Assembly: GCA_964017195.1 (NCBI GenBank) | Contig: CAXHKT010000177.1 | Location: 186,001 to 250,000 of the forward strand | Reading direction: 5' to 3' | From: Siderastrea radians | Taxonomy: Eukaryota; Cnidaria; Anthozoa; Scleractinia; Rhizangiidae | DNA: 64,000 bases | Shown: positions 32,001 to 44,211 of the stretch, in pieces | Layout: each line of letters starts with the position of its first letter | Position numbering within the stretch: position 1 is the stretch's first letter | The notes under the pieces: generated by a model | The model's database searches: none | What the model was told of the DNA's origin: nothing | What the model saw: only the letters and a program-made list of their open reading frames with translations | Program-made: the position numbers and the translations under genes

Positions 32001-34972
32001 GCATGCACAAAGCTCCCAAATGCATTCAATCCCTTTGGGACCATCCGAAAAAAATTCCTTTTGTGCAAAAGAACAAAGAAAGCGCGATATGTGCGATCCT
32101 TAGGGAAAAAACCCCATTTTGGGGCATTCCCAGAGGCTCAAAAAGGTGTTCTTATCTGCGCAATCTGTCTGCGCAAGGCTGCGCACTGGCCCAATAATAA
32201 TGCAAATCCCTCGGGGCTATCAGAAAAAACAGTTTATTGTGTAGAAAGTCTGCGATTTTGTCGATAAGGTGGAAAAAACCCCGATTTTGGGGCCTTCCCT
32301 CAGGCCCCAAAAAGCTCAAAAAGCTAACTGGCGCTCTCGGCTGCATGCACAAAGCTCCCAAATGCATTCAATCCCTTTGGGACCATCCGAAAAAAATTCC
32401 TTTTGTGCAAAAGCACAAAGAAAGCGCCATATGTGCGATCCTTAGGGAAAAAACCCCATTTTGGGGCATTCCCAGAGGCTCAAAAAGGTGTTCTTATCTG
32501 CGCAATCTGTCTGCGCAAGGCTGCGCACTGGCCCAATAATAATGCAAATCCCTCGGGGCTATCAGAAAAAACAGTTTATTGTGTAGAAAGTCTGCGATTT
32601 TGTCGATAAGGTGGAAAAAACCCCCATTTTGGGGCCTTCCCTCAGGCCCCAAAAAGCTCAAAAAGCTAACTGGCGCTCTCGGCTGCATGCACAAAGCTCC
32701 CAAATGCATTCAATCCCTTTGGGACCATCCGAAAAAAATTCCTTTTGTGCAAAAGTACAAAGAAAGCGCGATATGTGCGATCCTTAGGGAAAAAACCCCA
32801 TTTTGGGGCATTCCCAGAGGATCAAAAAGGTGTTCTTATCTGCGCAATCTGTCTGCGCAAGGCTGCGCACTGGCCCAATAATAATGCAAATCCCTCGGGG
32901 CTATCAGAAAAAACAGTTTATTGTGTAGAAAGTCTGCGATTTTGTCGATAAGGTGGAAAAAACCCCCATTTTGAGGCCTTTCCTCAGGCCCCAAAAAGCT
33001 CAAAAAGCTAACTGGCGCTCTCGGCTGCATGCACAAAGCTCCCAAATGCATTCAATCCCTTTGGGACCATCCGAAAAAAATTCCTTTTGTGCAAAAGTAC
33101 AAAGAAAGCGCGATATGTGCGATCCTTAGGGAAAAAACCCCATTTTGGGGCATTCCCAGAGGCTCAAAAGAGTGTTCTTATCTGCGCAATCTGTCTGCGC
33201 AAGGCTGCGCACTGGTCCAATAATAATGCAAATCCCCCGGGGCTATCAGAAAAAACAGTTTATTGTGTAGAAAGTCTGCGATTTTGTCGATAAGGTGGAA
33301 AAAACCCCGATTTTGGGGCCTTCCCTCAGGCCCCAAAAAGCTCAAAAAGCTAACTGGCGCTCTCGGCTGCATGCACAAAGCTCCCAAATGCATTCAATCC
33401 CTTTGGGACCATCCGAAAAAATTCCTTTTGTGCAAAAGAACAAAGAAAGCGCGATATGTGCGATCCTTAGGGAAAAAACCCCATTTTGGGGCATTCCCAG
33501 AGGCTCAAAAAGGTGTTGTTATCTGCGCAATCTGTCTGCGCAAGGCTGCGCACTGGCCCAATAATAATGCAAATCCCTCGGGGCTATCAGAAAAAACAGT
33601 TTATTGTGTAGAAAGTCTGCGATTTTGTCGATAAGGTGGAAAAAAACCCCATTTTGGGGCCTTCCCTCAGGCCCCAAAAAGCTCTAAAAGCTAACTGGCG
33701 CTCTCGGCTGCATGCACAAAGCTCCCAAATGCATTCAATCCCTTTGGGACCATCCGAAAAAAATTCCTTTTGTGCAAAAGTACAAAGAAAGCGCGATATG
33801 TGCGATCCTTAGGGAAAAAACCCCATTTTGGGGCATTCCCAGAGGCTCAAAAAGGTGTTCTTATCTGCGCAATCTGTCTGCGCAAGGCTGCGCACTGGCC
33901 CAATAATAATGCAAATCACTCGGGGCTATCAGAAAAAACAGTTTATTGTGTAGAAAGTCTGCGATTTTGTCGATAAGGTGGAAAAAAACCCCCATTTTGG
34001 GGCCTTCCCTCAGGCCCCAAAAAGCTCAAAAAGCTAACTGGCGCTCTTGGCTGCATGCACAAAGCTCCCAAATGCATTTAATCCCTTTGGGACCATCCGA
34101 AAAAAATTCTTTTTGTGCAAGAACAAAGAAAGCGCGATATGTGCGATCCTTAGGGAAAAAACCTCATTTTGGGGCATTCCCAGAGGCTCAAAAAGGTGTT
34201 CTTATCTGCGCAATCTGTCTGCGCAAGGCTGCGCACTGGCCCAATAATAATGCAAATCCCTCGGGGCTATCAGAAAAAACAGTTTATTGTGTAGAAAGTC
34301 TGCGATTTTGTCGATAAGGTGGAAAAAACCCCCATTTTGGGGGGCCTTCCCTCAGGTCCCAAAAAGCTCAAAAAGCTAACTGGCGCTCTCGGCTGCATGC
34401 ACAAAGCTCCCAAATGCATTCAATCCCTTTGGGACCATCCGAAAAAAATTCCTTTTGTGCAAAAGAACAAAGAAAGCGCGATATGTGCGATCCTTAGGGA
34501 AAAAACCCCATTTTGGGGCATTCCCAGAGGCTCAAAAAGGTGTTCTTATCTGCGCAATCTGTCTGCGCAAGGCTGCGCACTGGCCCAATAATAATGCAAA
34601 TCCCTCGGGGCTATCAGTAAAAACAGTTTATTGTGTAGAAAGTCTGCGATTTTGTCGATAAGGTGGAAAAAACCCCCATTTTGGGGCCTTCCCTCAGGCC
34701 CCAAAAAGCTCAAAAAGCTAACTGGCGCTCTCGGCTGCATGCACAAAGCTCCCAAATGCATTCAATCCCTTTGGGACCATCCGAAAAAAATTCCTTTTGT
34801 GCAAAAGTACAAAGAAAGAGCCATATGTGCGATCCTTAGGGAAAAAACCCCATTTTGGGGTATTCCCAGAGGCTCAAAAAGGTGTTCTTATCTGCGCAAT
34901 CTGTCTGCGCAAGGCTGCGCACTGGCCCAATAATAATGCAAATCCCTCGGGGCTATCAGAAAAAACAGTTTA
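25391..34972 (+). repeat. Nested HOR: four 7-mers (~2.4 kb) forming two 14-mers of 4,791 bp
   Basis: The 7-mers start at 25391, 27788, 30182 and 32579 (spacing 2,397, 2,394, 2,397 and 2,394 bp). Each runs GATC, AGAG, R, a copy ending AAATCACTCGG, a CATTTAATCCC copy, a GG copy with CAGGTCCC, and a C-type or related copy. The first and third resemble each other; so do the second and fourth, which add GCTCTAAAAGC, TGTTGTTATC and GTGCAAGAAC. Monomer starts are 25391, 25733, 26075, 26417, 26759, 27102, 27446, 27788, 28130, 28472, 28813, 29155, 29496 and 29840; the second 14-mer adds 4,791 to each. Differences between the 14-mers are rare: one C/A change near 31589, and the last monomer. Confidence 0.94.
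29840..30181 (+). repeat. Hybrid monomer 88
   Basis: Its half A is P, like the monomer that normally follows CAGTAAA (34631). Its half B is C-type with CGCCATATG, like the next monomer (34973), which has R in half A. The 14-mer therefore lacks one monomer here relative to the downstream copy. The switch lies between the P/R site at 29886 and the three-way site at 30017. It could instead descend from a P, C-type copy such as 40107. Confidence 0.7.
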
Positions 34973-35314
34973 TTGTGTAGAAAGTCTGCGATTTTGTCGA
35001 TAAGGTGGAAAAAACCCCGATTTTGGGGCCTTCCCTCAGGCCCCAAAAAGCTCAAAAAGCTAACTGGCGCTCTCGGCTGCATGCACAAAGCTCCCAAATG
35101 CATTCAATCCCTTTGGGACCATCCGAAAAAAATTCCTTTTGTGCAAAAGCACAAAGAAAGCGCCATATGTGCGATCCTTAGGGAAAAAACCCCATTTTGG
35201 GGCATTCCCAGAGGCTCAAAAAGGTGTTCTTATCTGCGCAATCTGTCTGCGCAAGGCTGCGCACTGGCCCAATAATAATGCAAATCCCTCGGGGCTATCA
35301 GAAAAAACAGTTTA

Positions 35315-37710
35315 TTGTGTAGAAAGTCTGCGATTTTGTCGATAAGGTGGAAAAAACCCCCATTTTGGGGCCTTCCCTCAGGCCCCAAAAAGCTCAAAAA
35401 GCTAACTGGCGCTCTCGGCTGCATGCACAAAGCTCCCAAATGCATTCAATCCCTTTGGGACCATCCGAAAAAAATTCCTTTTGTGCAAAAGTACAAAGAA
35501 AGCGCGATATGTGCGATCCTTAGGGAAAAAACCCCATTTTGGGGCATTCCCAGAGGATCAAAAAGGTGTTCTTATCTGCGCAATCTGTCTGCGCAAGGCT
35601 GCGCACTGGCCCAATAATAATGCAAATCCCTCGGGGCTATCAGAAAAAACAGTTTATTGTGTAGAAAGTCTGCGATTTTGTCGATAAGGTGGAAAAAACC
35701 CCCATTTTGAGGCCTTTCCTCAGGCCCCAAAAAGCTCAAAAAGCTAACTGGCGCTCTCGGCTGCATGCACAAAGCTCCCAAATGCATTCAATCCCTTTGG
35801 GACCATCCGAAAAAAATTCCTTTTGTGCAAAAGTACAAAGAAAGCGCGATATGTGCGATCCTTAGGGAAAAAACCCCATTTTGGGGCATTCCCAGAGGCT
35901 CAAAAGAGTGTTCTTATCTGCGCAATCTGTCTGCGCAAGGCTGCGCACTGGTCCAATAATAATGCAAATCCCCCGGGGCTATCAGAAAAAACAGTTTATT
36001 GTGTAGAAAGTCTGCGATTTTGTCGATAAGGTGGAAAAAACCCCGATTTTGGGGCCTTCCCTCAGGCCCCAAAAAGCTCAAAAAGCTAACTGGCGCTCTC
36101 GGCTGCATGCACAAAGCTCCCAAATGCATTCAATCCCTTTGGGACCATCCGAGAAAATTCCTTTTGTGCAAAAGAAAAAAGAAAGCGCGATATGTGCGAT
36201 CCTTAGGGAAAAAACCCCATTTTGGGGCATTCCCAGAGGCTCAAAAAGGTGTTGTTATCTGCGCAATCTGTCTGCGCAAGGCTGCGCACTGGCCCAATAA
36301 TAATGCAAATCCCTCGGGGCTATCAGAAAAAACAGTTTATTGTGTAGAAAGTCTGCGATTTTGTCGATAAGGTGGAAAAAACCCCGATTTTGGGGCCTTC
36401 CCTCAGGCCCAAAAAAGCTCAAAAAGCTAACTGGCGCTCTCGGCTGCATGCACAAAGCTCCCAAATGCATTCAATCCCTTTGGGACCATCCGAAAAAAAT
36501 TCCTTTTGTGCAAAAGAACAAAGAAAGCGCGATATGTGCGATCCTTAGGGAAAAAACCCCATTTTGGGGCATTCCCAGAGGCTCAAAAAGGTGTTCTTAT
36601 CTGCGCAATCTGTCTGCGCAAGGCTGCGCACTGGCCCAATAATAATGCAAATCCCTCGAGGCTATCAGAAAAAACAGTTTATTGTGTAGAAAGTCTGCGA
36701 TTTTGTCGATAAGGTGGAAAAAACCCCCATTTTGGGGGGCCTTCCCTCAGGCCCCAAAAAGCTCAAAAAGCTAACTGGCCTTCTCGGCTGCATGCACAAA
36801 GCTCCCAAATGCATTCAATCCCTTTGGGACCATCCGAAAAAAATTCCTTTTGTGCAAAAGAACAAAGAAAGCGCGATATGTGCGATCCTTAGGGAAAAAA
36901 CCCCATTTTGGGGCATTCCCAGAGGCTCAAAAAGGTGTTCTTATCTGCGCAATCTGTCTGCGCAAGGCTGGGCACTGGCCCAATAATAATGCAAATCCCT
37001 CGGGGCTATCAGAAAAAACAGTTTATTGTGTAGAAAGTCTGCGATTTTGTCGATAAGGTGGAAAAAACCCCCATTTTGGGGCCTTCCCTCAGGCCCAAAA
37101 AAGCTCAAAAAGCTAACTGGCCTTCTCGGCTGCATGCACAAAGCTCCCAAATGCATTCAATCCCTTTGGGACCATCCGAAAAAAATTCCTTTTGTGCAAA
37201 AGAACAAAGAAAGCGCGATATGTGCGATTCTTAGGGAAAAAACCCCATTTTGGGGCATTCCCAGAGGCTCAAAAAGGTGTTCTTATCTGCGCAATCTGTC
37301 TGCGCAAGGCTGCGCACTGGCCCAATAATAATGCAAATCCCTCGAGGCTATCAGAAAAAACAGTTTATTGTGTAGAAAGTCTGCGATTTTGTCGATAAGG
37401 TGGAAAAAACCCCCATTTTGGGGGGCCTTCCCTCAGGCCCCAAAAAGCTCAAAAAGCTAACTGGCCTTCTCGGCTGCATGCACAAAGCTCCCAAATGCAT
37501 TCAATCCCTTTGGGACCATCCGAAAAAAATTCCTTTTGTGCAAAAGAACAAAGAAAGCGCGATATGTGCGATCCTTAGGGAAAAAACCCCATTTTGGGGC
37601 ATTCCCAGAGGCTCAAAAAGGTGTTCTTATCTGCGCAATCTGTCTGCGCAAGGCTGGGCACTGGCCCAATAATAATGCAAATCCCTCGGGGCTATCAGAA
37701 AAACAGTTTA
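35315..37710 (+). repeat. Seven-monomer block, recurs at 41816-44211 (offset 6,501 bp)
   Basis: Monomers at 35315, 35657, 35999, 36340, 36682, 37026 and 37368 match 41816, 42158, 42500, 42841, 43183, 43527 and 43869, all offset by 6,501 bp (19 monomers). Shared rare marks are CCGAGAAAATTCC, GCGATTCTTAGGG and the one-A deletion at the end of the last copy. A private GCGTGAT at about 42689 separates them. The monomer after each block differs: 37711 has the T-type half B, 44212 has CCTTTTTTGC. Confidence 0.92.
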
Positions 37711-38052
37711 TTGTGTAGAAAGTCTGCGATTTTGTCGATAAGGTGGAAAAAACCCCCATTTTGGGGCCTTCCCTCAGGCCCAAAAAAGCTCAAAAAGCTA
37801 ACTGGCGCTCTCGGCTGCATGCACAAAGCTCCCAAATGCATTCAATCCCTTTGGGACCATCCGAAAAAAATTCCTTTTGTGCAAAAGTACAAAGAAAGCG
37901 CCATATGTGCGATCCTTAGGGAAAAAACCCCATTTTGGGGCATTCCCAGAGGCTCAAAAAGGTGTTCTTATCTGCGCAATCTGTCTGCACAAGGCTGCGC
38001 ACTGGCCCAATAATAATGCAAATCCCTCGGGGCTATCAGAAAAAACAGTTTA
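37711..38052 (+). repeat. Hybrid monomer 111
   Basis: Half A has C3A6, as in the copy at 44212, while half B is T-type with CGCCATATG and TGCACAAGG, as in the copy at 44554. Both contexts follow a monomer with the same rare one-A deletion. The simplest reading is that one monomer was removed by exchange between about 37783 and 37878. Confidence 0.75.
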
Positions 38053-39764
38053 TTGTGTAGAAAGTCTGCGATTTTGTCGATAAGGTGGAAAAAACCCCGA
38101 TTTTGGGGCCTTCCCTCAGGCCCCAAAAAGCTCAAAAAGCTAACTGGCGCTCTCGGCTGCATGCACAAAGCTCCCAAATGCATTCAATCCCTTTGGGACC
38201 ATCCGAAAAAAATTCCTTTTGTGCAAAAGCACAAAGAAAGCGCCATATGTGCGATCCTTAGGGAAAAAACCCCATTTTGGGGCATTCCCAGAGGCTCAAA
38301 AAGGTGTTCTTATCTGCGCAATCTGTCTGCGCAAGGCTGCGCACTGGCCCAATAATAATGCAAATCCCTTGGGGCTATCAGAAAAAACAGTTTATTGTGT
38401 AGAAAGTCTGCGATTTTGTCGATAAGGTGGAAAAAACCCCCATTTTGGGGGGCCTTCCCTCAGGTCCCAAAAAGCTCAAAAAGCTAACTGGCGCTCTCGG
38501 CTGCATGCACAAAGCTCCCAAATGCATTCAATCCCTTTGGGACCATCCGAAAAAAATTCCTTTTGTGCAAAAGAACAAAGAAAGCGCGATATGTGCGATC
38601 CTTAGGGAAAAAACCCCATTTTGGGGCATTCCCAGAGGCTCAAAAAGGTGTTCTTATCTGCGCAATCTGTCTGCGCAAGGCTGGGCACTGGCCCAATAAT
38701 AATGCAAATCCCTCGGGGCTATCAGAAAAAACAGTTTATTGTGTAGAAAGTCTGCGATTTTGTCGATAAGGTGGAAAAAACCCCCATTTTGGGGCCTTCC
38801 CTCAGGCCCCAAAAAGCTCAAAAAGCTAACTGGCGCTCTCGGCTGCATGCACAAAGCTCCCAAATGCATTCAATCCCTTTGGGACCATCCGAAAAAAATT
38901 CCTTTTTTGCAAAAGAACAAAGAAAGCGCGATATGTGCGATCCTTAGGGAAAAAACCCCATTTTGGGGCATTCCCAGAGGCTCAAAAAGGTGTTCTTATC
39001 TGCGCAATCTGTCTGCGCAAGGCTGCGCACTGGCCCAATAATAATGCAAATCCCTCGGGGCTATCAGTAAAAACAGTTTATTGTGTAGAAAGTCTGCGAT
39101 TTTGTCGATAAGGTGGAAAAAACCCCCATTTTGGGGCCTTCCCTCAGGCCCCAAAAAGCTCAAAAAGCTAACTGGCGCTCTCGGCTGCATGCACAAAGCT
39201 CCCAAATGCATTCAATCCCTTTGGGACCATCCGAAAAAAATTCCTTTTGTGCAAAAGTACAAAGAAAGCGCCATATGTGCGATCCTTAGGGAAAAAACCC
39301 CATTTTGGGGCATTCCCAGAGGCTCAAAAAGGTGTTCTTATCTGCGCAATCTGTCTGCACAAGGCTGCGCACTGGCCCAATAATAATGCAAATCCCTCGG
39401 GGCTATCAGAAAAAACAGTTTATTGTGTAGAAAGTCTGCGATTTTGTCGATAAGGTGGAAAAAACCCCGATTTTGGGGCCTTCCCTCAGGCCCCAAAAAG
39501 CTCAAAAAGCTAACTGGCGCTCTCGGCTGCATGCACAAAGCTCCCAAATGCATTCAATCCCTTTGGGACCATCCGAAAAAAATTCCTTTTGTGCAAAAGC
39601 ACAAAGAAAGCGCCATATGTGCGATCCTTAGGGAAAAAACCCCATTTTGGGGCATTCCCAGAGGCTCAAAAAGGTGTTCTTATCTGCGCAATCTGTCTGC
39701 GCAAGGCTGCGCACTGGCCCAATAATAATGCAAATCCCTCGGGGCTATCAGTAAAAACAGTTTA

Positions 39765-41473
39765 TTGTGTAGAAAGTCTGCGATTTTGTCGATAAGGTGG
39801 AAAAAACCCCCATTTTGGGGCCTTCCCTCAGGCCCCAAAAAGCTCAAAAAGCTAACTGGCGCTCTCGGCTGCATGCACAAAGCTCCCAAATGCATTCAAT
39901 CCCTTTGGGACCATCCGAAAAAAATTCCTTTTGTGCAAAAGTACAAAGAAAGAGCCATATGTGCGATCCTTAGGGAAAAAACCCCATTTTGGGGCATTCC
40001 CAGAGGCTCAAAAAGGTGTTCTTATCTGCGCAATCTGTCTGCGCAAGGCTGCGCACTGGCCCAATAATAATGCAAATCCCTCGGGGCTATCAGAAAAAAC
40101 AGTTTATTGTGTAGAAAGTCTGCGATTTTGTCGATAAGGTGGAAAAAACCCCCATTTTGGGGCCTTCCCTCAGGCCCCAAAAAGCTCAAAAAGCTAACTG
40201 GCGCTCTCGGCTGCATGCACAAAGCTCCCAAATGCATTCAATCCCTTTGGGACCATCCGAAAAAAATTCCTTTTGTGCAAAAGCACAAAGAAAGCGCCAT
40301 ATGTGCGATCCTTAGGGAAAAAACCCCATTTTGGGGCATTCCCAGAGGCTCAAAAAGGTGTTCTTATCTGCGCAATCTGTCTGCGCAAGGCTGCGCACTG
40401 GCCCAATAATAATGCAAATCCCTCGGGGCTATCAGAAAAAACAGTTTATTGTGTAGAAAGTCTGCGATTTTGTCGATAAGGTGGAAAAAACCCCCATTTT
40501 GGGGCCTTCCCTCAGGCCCCAAAAAGCTCAAAAAGCTAACTGGCGCTCTCGGCTGCATGCACAAAGCTCCCAAATGCATTCAATCCCTTTGGGACCATCC
40601 GAAAAAAATTCCTTTTGTGCAAAAGTACAAAGAAAGCGCGATATGTGCGATCCTTAGGGAAAAAACCCCATTTTGGGGCATTCCCAGAGGATCAAAAAGG
40701 TGTTCTTATCTGCGCAATCTGTCTGCGCAAGGCTGCGCACTGGCCCAATAATAATGCAAATCCCTCGGGGCTATCAGAAAAAACAGTTTATTGTGTAGAA
40801 AGTCTGCGATTTTGTCGATAAGGTGGAAAAAACCCCCATTTTGAGGCCTTTCCTCAGGCCCCAAAAAGCTCAAAAAGCTAACTGGCGCTCTCGGCTGCAT
40901 GCACAAAGCTCCCAAATGCATTCAATCCCTTTGGGACCATCCGAAAAAAATTCCTTTTGTGCAAAAGTACAAAGAAAGCGCGATATGTGCGATCCTTAGG
41001 GAAAAAACCCCATTTTGGGGCATTCCCAGAGGCTCAAAAGAGTGTTCTTATCTGCGCAATCTGTCTGCGCAAGGCTGCGCACTGGTCCAATAATAATGCA
41101 AATCCCCCGGGGCTATCAGAAAAAACAGTTTATTGTGTAGAAAGTCTGCGATTTTGTCGATAAGGTGGAAAAAACCTCGATTTTGGGGCCTTCCCTCAGG
41201 CCCCAAAAAGCTCAAAAAGCTAACTGGCGCTCTCGGCTGCATGCACAAAGCTCCCAAATGCATTCAATCCCTTTGGGACCATCCGAAAAAATTCCTTTTG
41301 TGCAAAAGAAAAAAGAAAGCGCGATATGTGCGATCCTTAGGGAAAAAACCCCATTTTGGGGCATTCCCAGAGGCTCAAAAAGGTGTTGTTATCTGCGCAA
41401 TCTGTCTGCGCAAGGCTGCGCACTGGCCCAATAATAATGCAAATCCCTCGGGGCTATCAGAAAAAAAGGTTTA
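39765..41473 (+). repeat. Five-monomer block, recurs at 47294-49002 (offset 7,529 bp)
   Basis: Monomers at 39765, 40107, 40449, 40791 and 41133 match 47294, 47636, 47978, 48320 and 48662, each offset by 7,529 bp (22 monomers). They run: AAAGAGCCATATG; a P, C-type copy; GATC; AGAG; and a copy with CCTCGATTTT that ends in AAAAAAAGGT. The last mark occurs only in these two copies, and the second adds GGTCTATTG. The copy at 47636 has also gained TGTTGTTATC, which its partner lacks. Confidence 0.92.
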
Positions 41474-44211
41474 TTGTGTAGAAAGTCTGCGATTTTGTCG
41501 ATAAGGTGGAAAAAACCCCCATTTTGGGGCCTTCCCTCAGGCCCAAAAAAGATCAAAAAGCTAACTGGCGCTCTCGGCTGCATGCACAAAGCTCCCAAAT
41601 GCATTCAATCCCTTTGGGACCATCCGAAAAAAATTCCTTTTGTGCAAAAGAACAAAGAAAGCGCGATATGTGCGATCCTTAGGGAAAAAACCCCATTTTG
41701 GGGCATTCCCAGAGGCTCAAAAAGGTGTTCTTATCTGCGCAATCTGTCTGCGCAAGGCTGCGCACTGGCCCAATAATAATGCAAATCCCTCGGGGCTATC
41801 AGAAAAAACAGTTTATTGTGTAGAAAGTCTGCGATTTTGTCGATAAGGTGGAAAAAACCCCCATTTTGGGGCCTTCCCTCAGGCCCCAAAAAGCTCAAAA
41901 AGCTAACTGGCGCTCTCGGCTGCATGCACAAAGCTCCCAAATGCATTCAATCCCTTTGGGACCATCCGAAAAAAATTCCTTTTGTGCAAAAGTACAAAGA
42001 AAGCGCGATATGTGCGATCCTTAGGGAAAAAACCCCATTTTGGGGCATTCCCAGAGGATCAAAAAGGTGTTCTTATCTGCGCAATCTGTCTGCGCAAGGC
42101 TGCGCACTGGCCCAATAATAATGCAAATCCCTCGGGGCTATCAGAAAAAACAGTTTATTGTGTAGAAAGTCTGCGATTTTGTCGATAAGGTGGAAAAAAC
42201 CCCCATTTTGAGGCCTTTCCTCAGGCCCCAAAAAGCTCAAAAAGCTAACTGGCGCTCTCGGCTGCATGCACAAAGCTCCCAAATGCATTCAATCCCTTTG
42301 GGACCATCCGAAAAAAATTCCTTTTGTGCAAAAGTACAAAGAAAGCGCGATATGTGCGATCCTTAGGGAAAAAACCCCATTTTGGGGCATTCCCAGAGGC
42401 TCAAAAGAGTGTTCTTATCTGCGCAATCTGTCTGCGCAAGGCTGCGCACTGGTCCAATAATAATGCAAATCCCCCGGGGCTATCAGAAAAAACAGTTTAT
42501 TGTGTAGAAAGTCTGCGATTTTGTCGATAAGGTGGAAAAAACCCCGATTTTGGGGCCTTCCCTCAGGCCCCAAAAAGCTCAAAAAGCTAACTGGCGCTCT
42601 CGGCTGCATGCACAAAGCTCCCAAATGCATTCAATCCCTTTGGGACCATCCGAGAAAATTCCTTTTGTGCAAAAGAAAAAAGAAAGCGTGATATGTGCGA
42701 TCCTTAGGGAAAAAACCCCATTTTGGGGCATTCCCAGAGGCTCAAAAAGGTGTTGTTATCTGCGCAATCTGTCTGCGCAAGGCTGCGCACTGGCCCAATA
42801 ATAATGCAAATCCCTCGGGGCTATCAGAAAAAACAGTTTATTGTGTAGAAAGTCTGCGATTTTGTCGATAAGGTGGAAAAAACCCCGATTTTGGGGCCTT
42901 CCCTCAGGCCCAAAAAAGCTCAAAAAGCTAACTGGCGCTCTCGGCTGCATGCACAAAGCTCCCAAATGCATTCAATCCCTTTGGGACCATCCGAAAAAAA
43001 TTCCTTTTGTGCAAAAGAACAAAGAAAGCGCGATATGTGCGATCCTTAGGGAAAAAACCCCATTTTGGGGCATTCCCAGAGGCTCAAAAAGGTGTTCTTA
43101 TCTGCGCAATCTGTCTGCGCAAGGCTGCGCACTGGCCCAATAATAATGCAAATCCCTCGAGGCTATCAGAAAAAACAGTTTATTGTGTAGAAAGTCTGCG
43201 ATTTTGTCGATAAGGTGGAAAAAACCCCCATTTTGGGGGGCCTTCCCTCAGGCCCCAAAAAGCTCAAAAAGCTAACTGGCCTTCTCGGCTGCATGCACAA
43301 AGCTCCCAAATGCATTCAATCCCTTTGGGACCATCCGAAAAAAATTCCTTTTGTGCAAAAGAACAAAGAAAGCGCGATATGTGCGATCCTTAGGGAAAAA
43401 ACCCCATTTTGGGGCATTCCCAGAGGCTCAAAAAGGTGTTCTTATCTGCGCAATCTGTCTGCGCAAGGCTGGGCACTGGCCCAATAATAATGCAAATCCC
43501 TCGGGGCTATCAGAAAAAACAGTTTATTGTGTAGAAAGTCTGCGATTTTGTCGATAAGGTGGAAAAAACCCCCATTTTGGGGCCTTCCCTCAGGCCCAAA
43601 AAAGCTCAAAAAGCTAACTGGCCTTCTCGGCTGCATGCACAAAGCTCCCAAATGCATTCAATCCCTTTGGGACCATCCGAAAAAAATTCCTTTTGTGCAA
43701 AAGAACAAAGAAAGCGCGATATGTGCGATTCTTAGGGAAAAAACCCCATTTTGGGGCATTCCCAGAGGCTCAAAAAGGTGTTCTTATCTGCGCAATCTGT
43801 CTGCGCAAGGCTGCGCACTGGCCCAATAATAATGCAAATCCCTCGAGGCTATCAGAAAAAACAGTTTATTGTGTAGAAAGTCTGCGATTTTGTCGATAAG
43901 GTGGAAAAAACCCCCATTTTGGGGGGCCTTCCCTCAGGCCCCAAAAAGCTCAAAAAGCTAACTGGCCTTCTCGGCTGCATGCACAAAGCTCCCAAATGCA
44001 TTCAATCCCTTTGGGACCATCCGAAAAAAATTCCTTTTGTGCAAAAGAACAAAGAAAGCGCGATATGTGCGATCCTTAGGGAAAAAACCCCATTTTGGGG
44101 CATTCCCAGAGGCTCAAAAAGGTGTTCTTATCTGCGCAATCTGTCTGCGCAAGGCTGGGCACTGGCCCAATAATAATGCAAATCCCTCGGGGCTATCAGA
44201 AAAACAGTTTA
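41474..44211 (+). repeat. Monomers 122-129
   Basis: Copies start at 41474, 41816, 42158, 42500, 42841, 43183, 43527 and 43869. Copy 122 is a C3A6, A-type monomer with a private AAAAAAGATCAAAAAG. It sits between two GATC/AGAG/R trimers (40449 and 41816) only 1,367 bp apart, the closest pair in the window. Copies 123-129 are the second copy of 35315-37710. Confidence 0.9.

Larger units (their letters stand above)
34973..39764 (+). repeat. Monomers 103-116, start of C3A6 and CTCGAG subclasses
   Basis: Copies start at 34973, 35315, 35657, 35999, 36340, 36682, 37026, 37368, 37711, 38053, 38395, 38739, 39081 and 39423. Copies 104-106 are the GATC/AGAG/R trimer. From 36340 onward C3A6 and CTCGAG appear, with GGCCTTCTCGG and CTGGGCAC in GG copies 108 and 110. 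Copy 110 has lost one A near its end (CAGAAAAACAG). The four copies from 37711 and those from 39081 start as a 4-mer repeat with 1,370-bp spacing. Copy 114 has CCTTTTTTGC. Confidence 0.9.
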
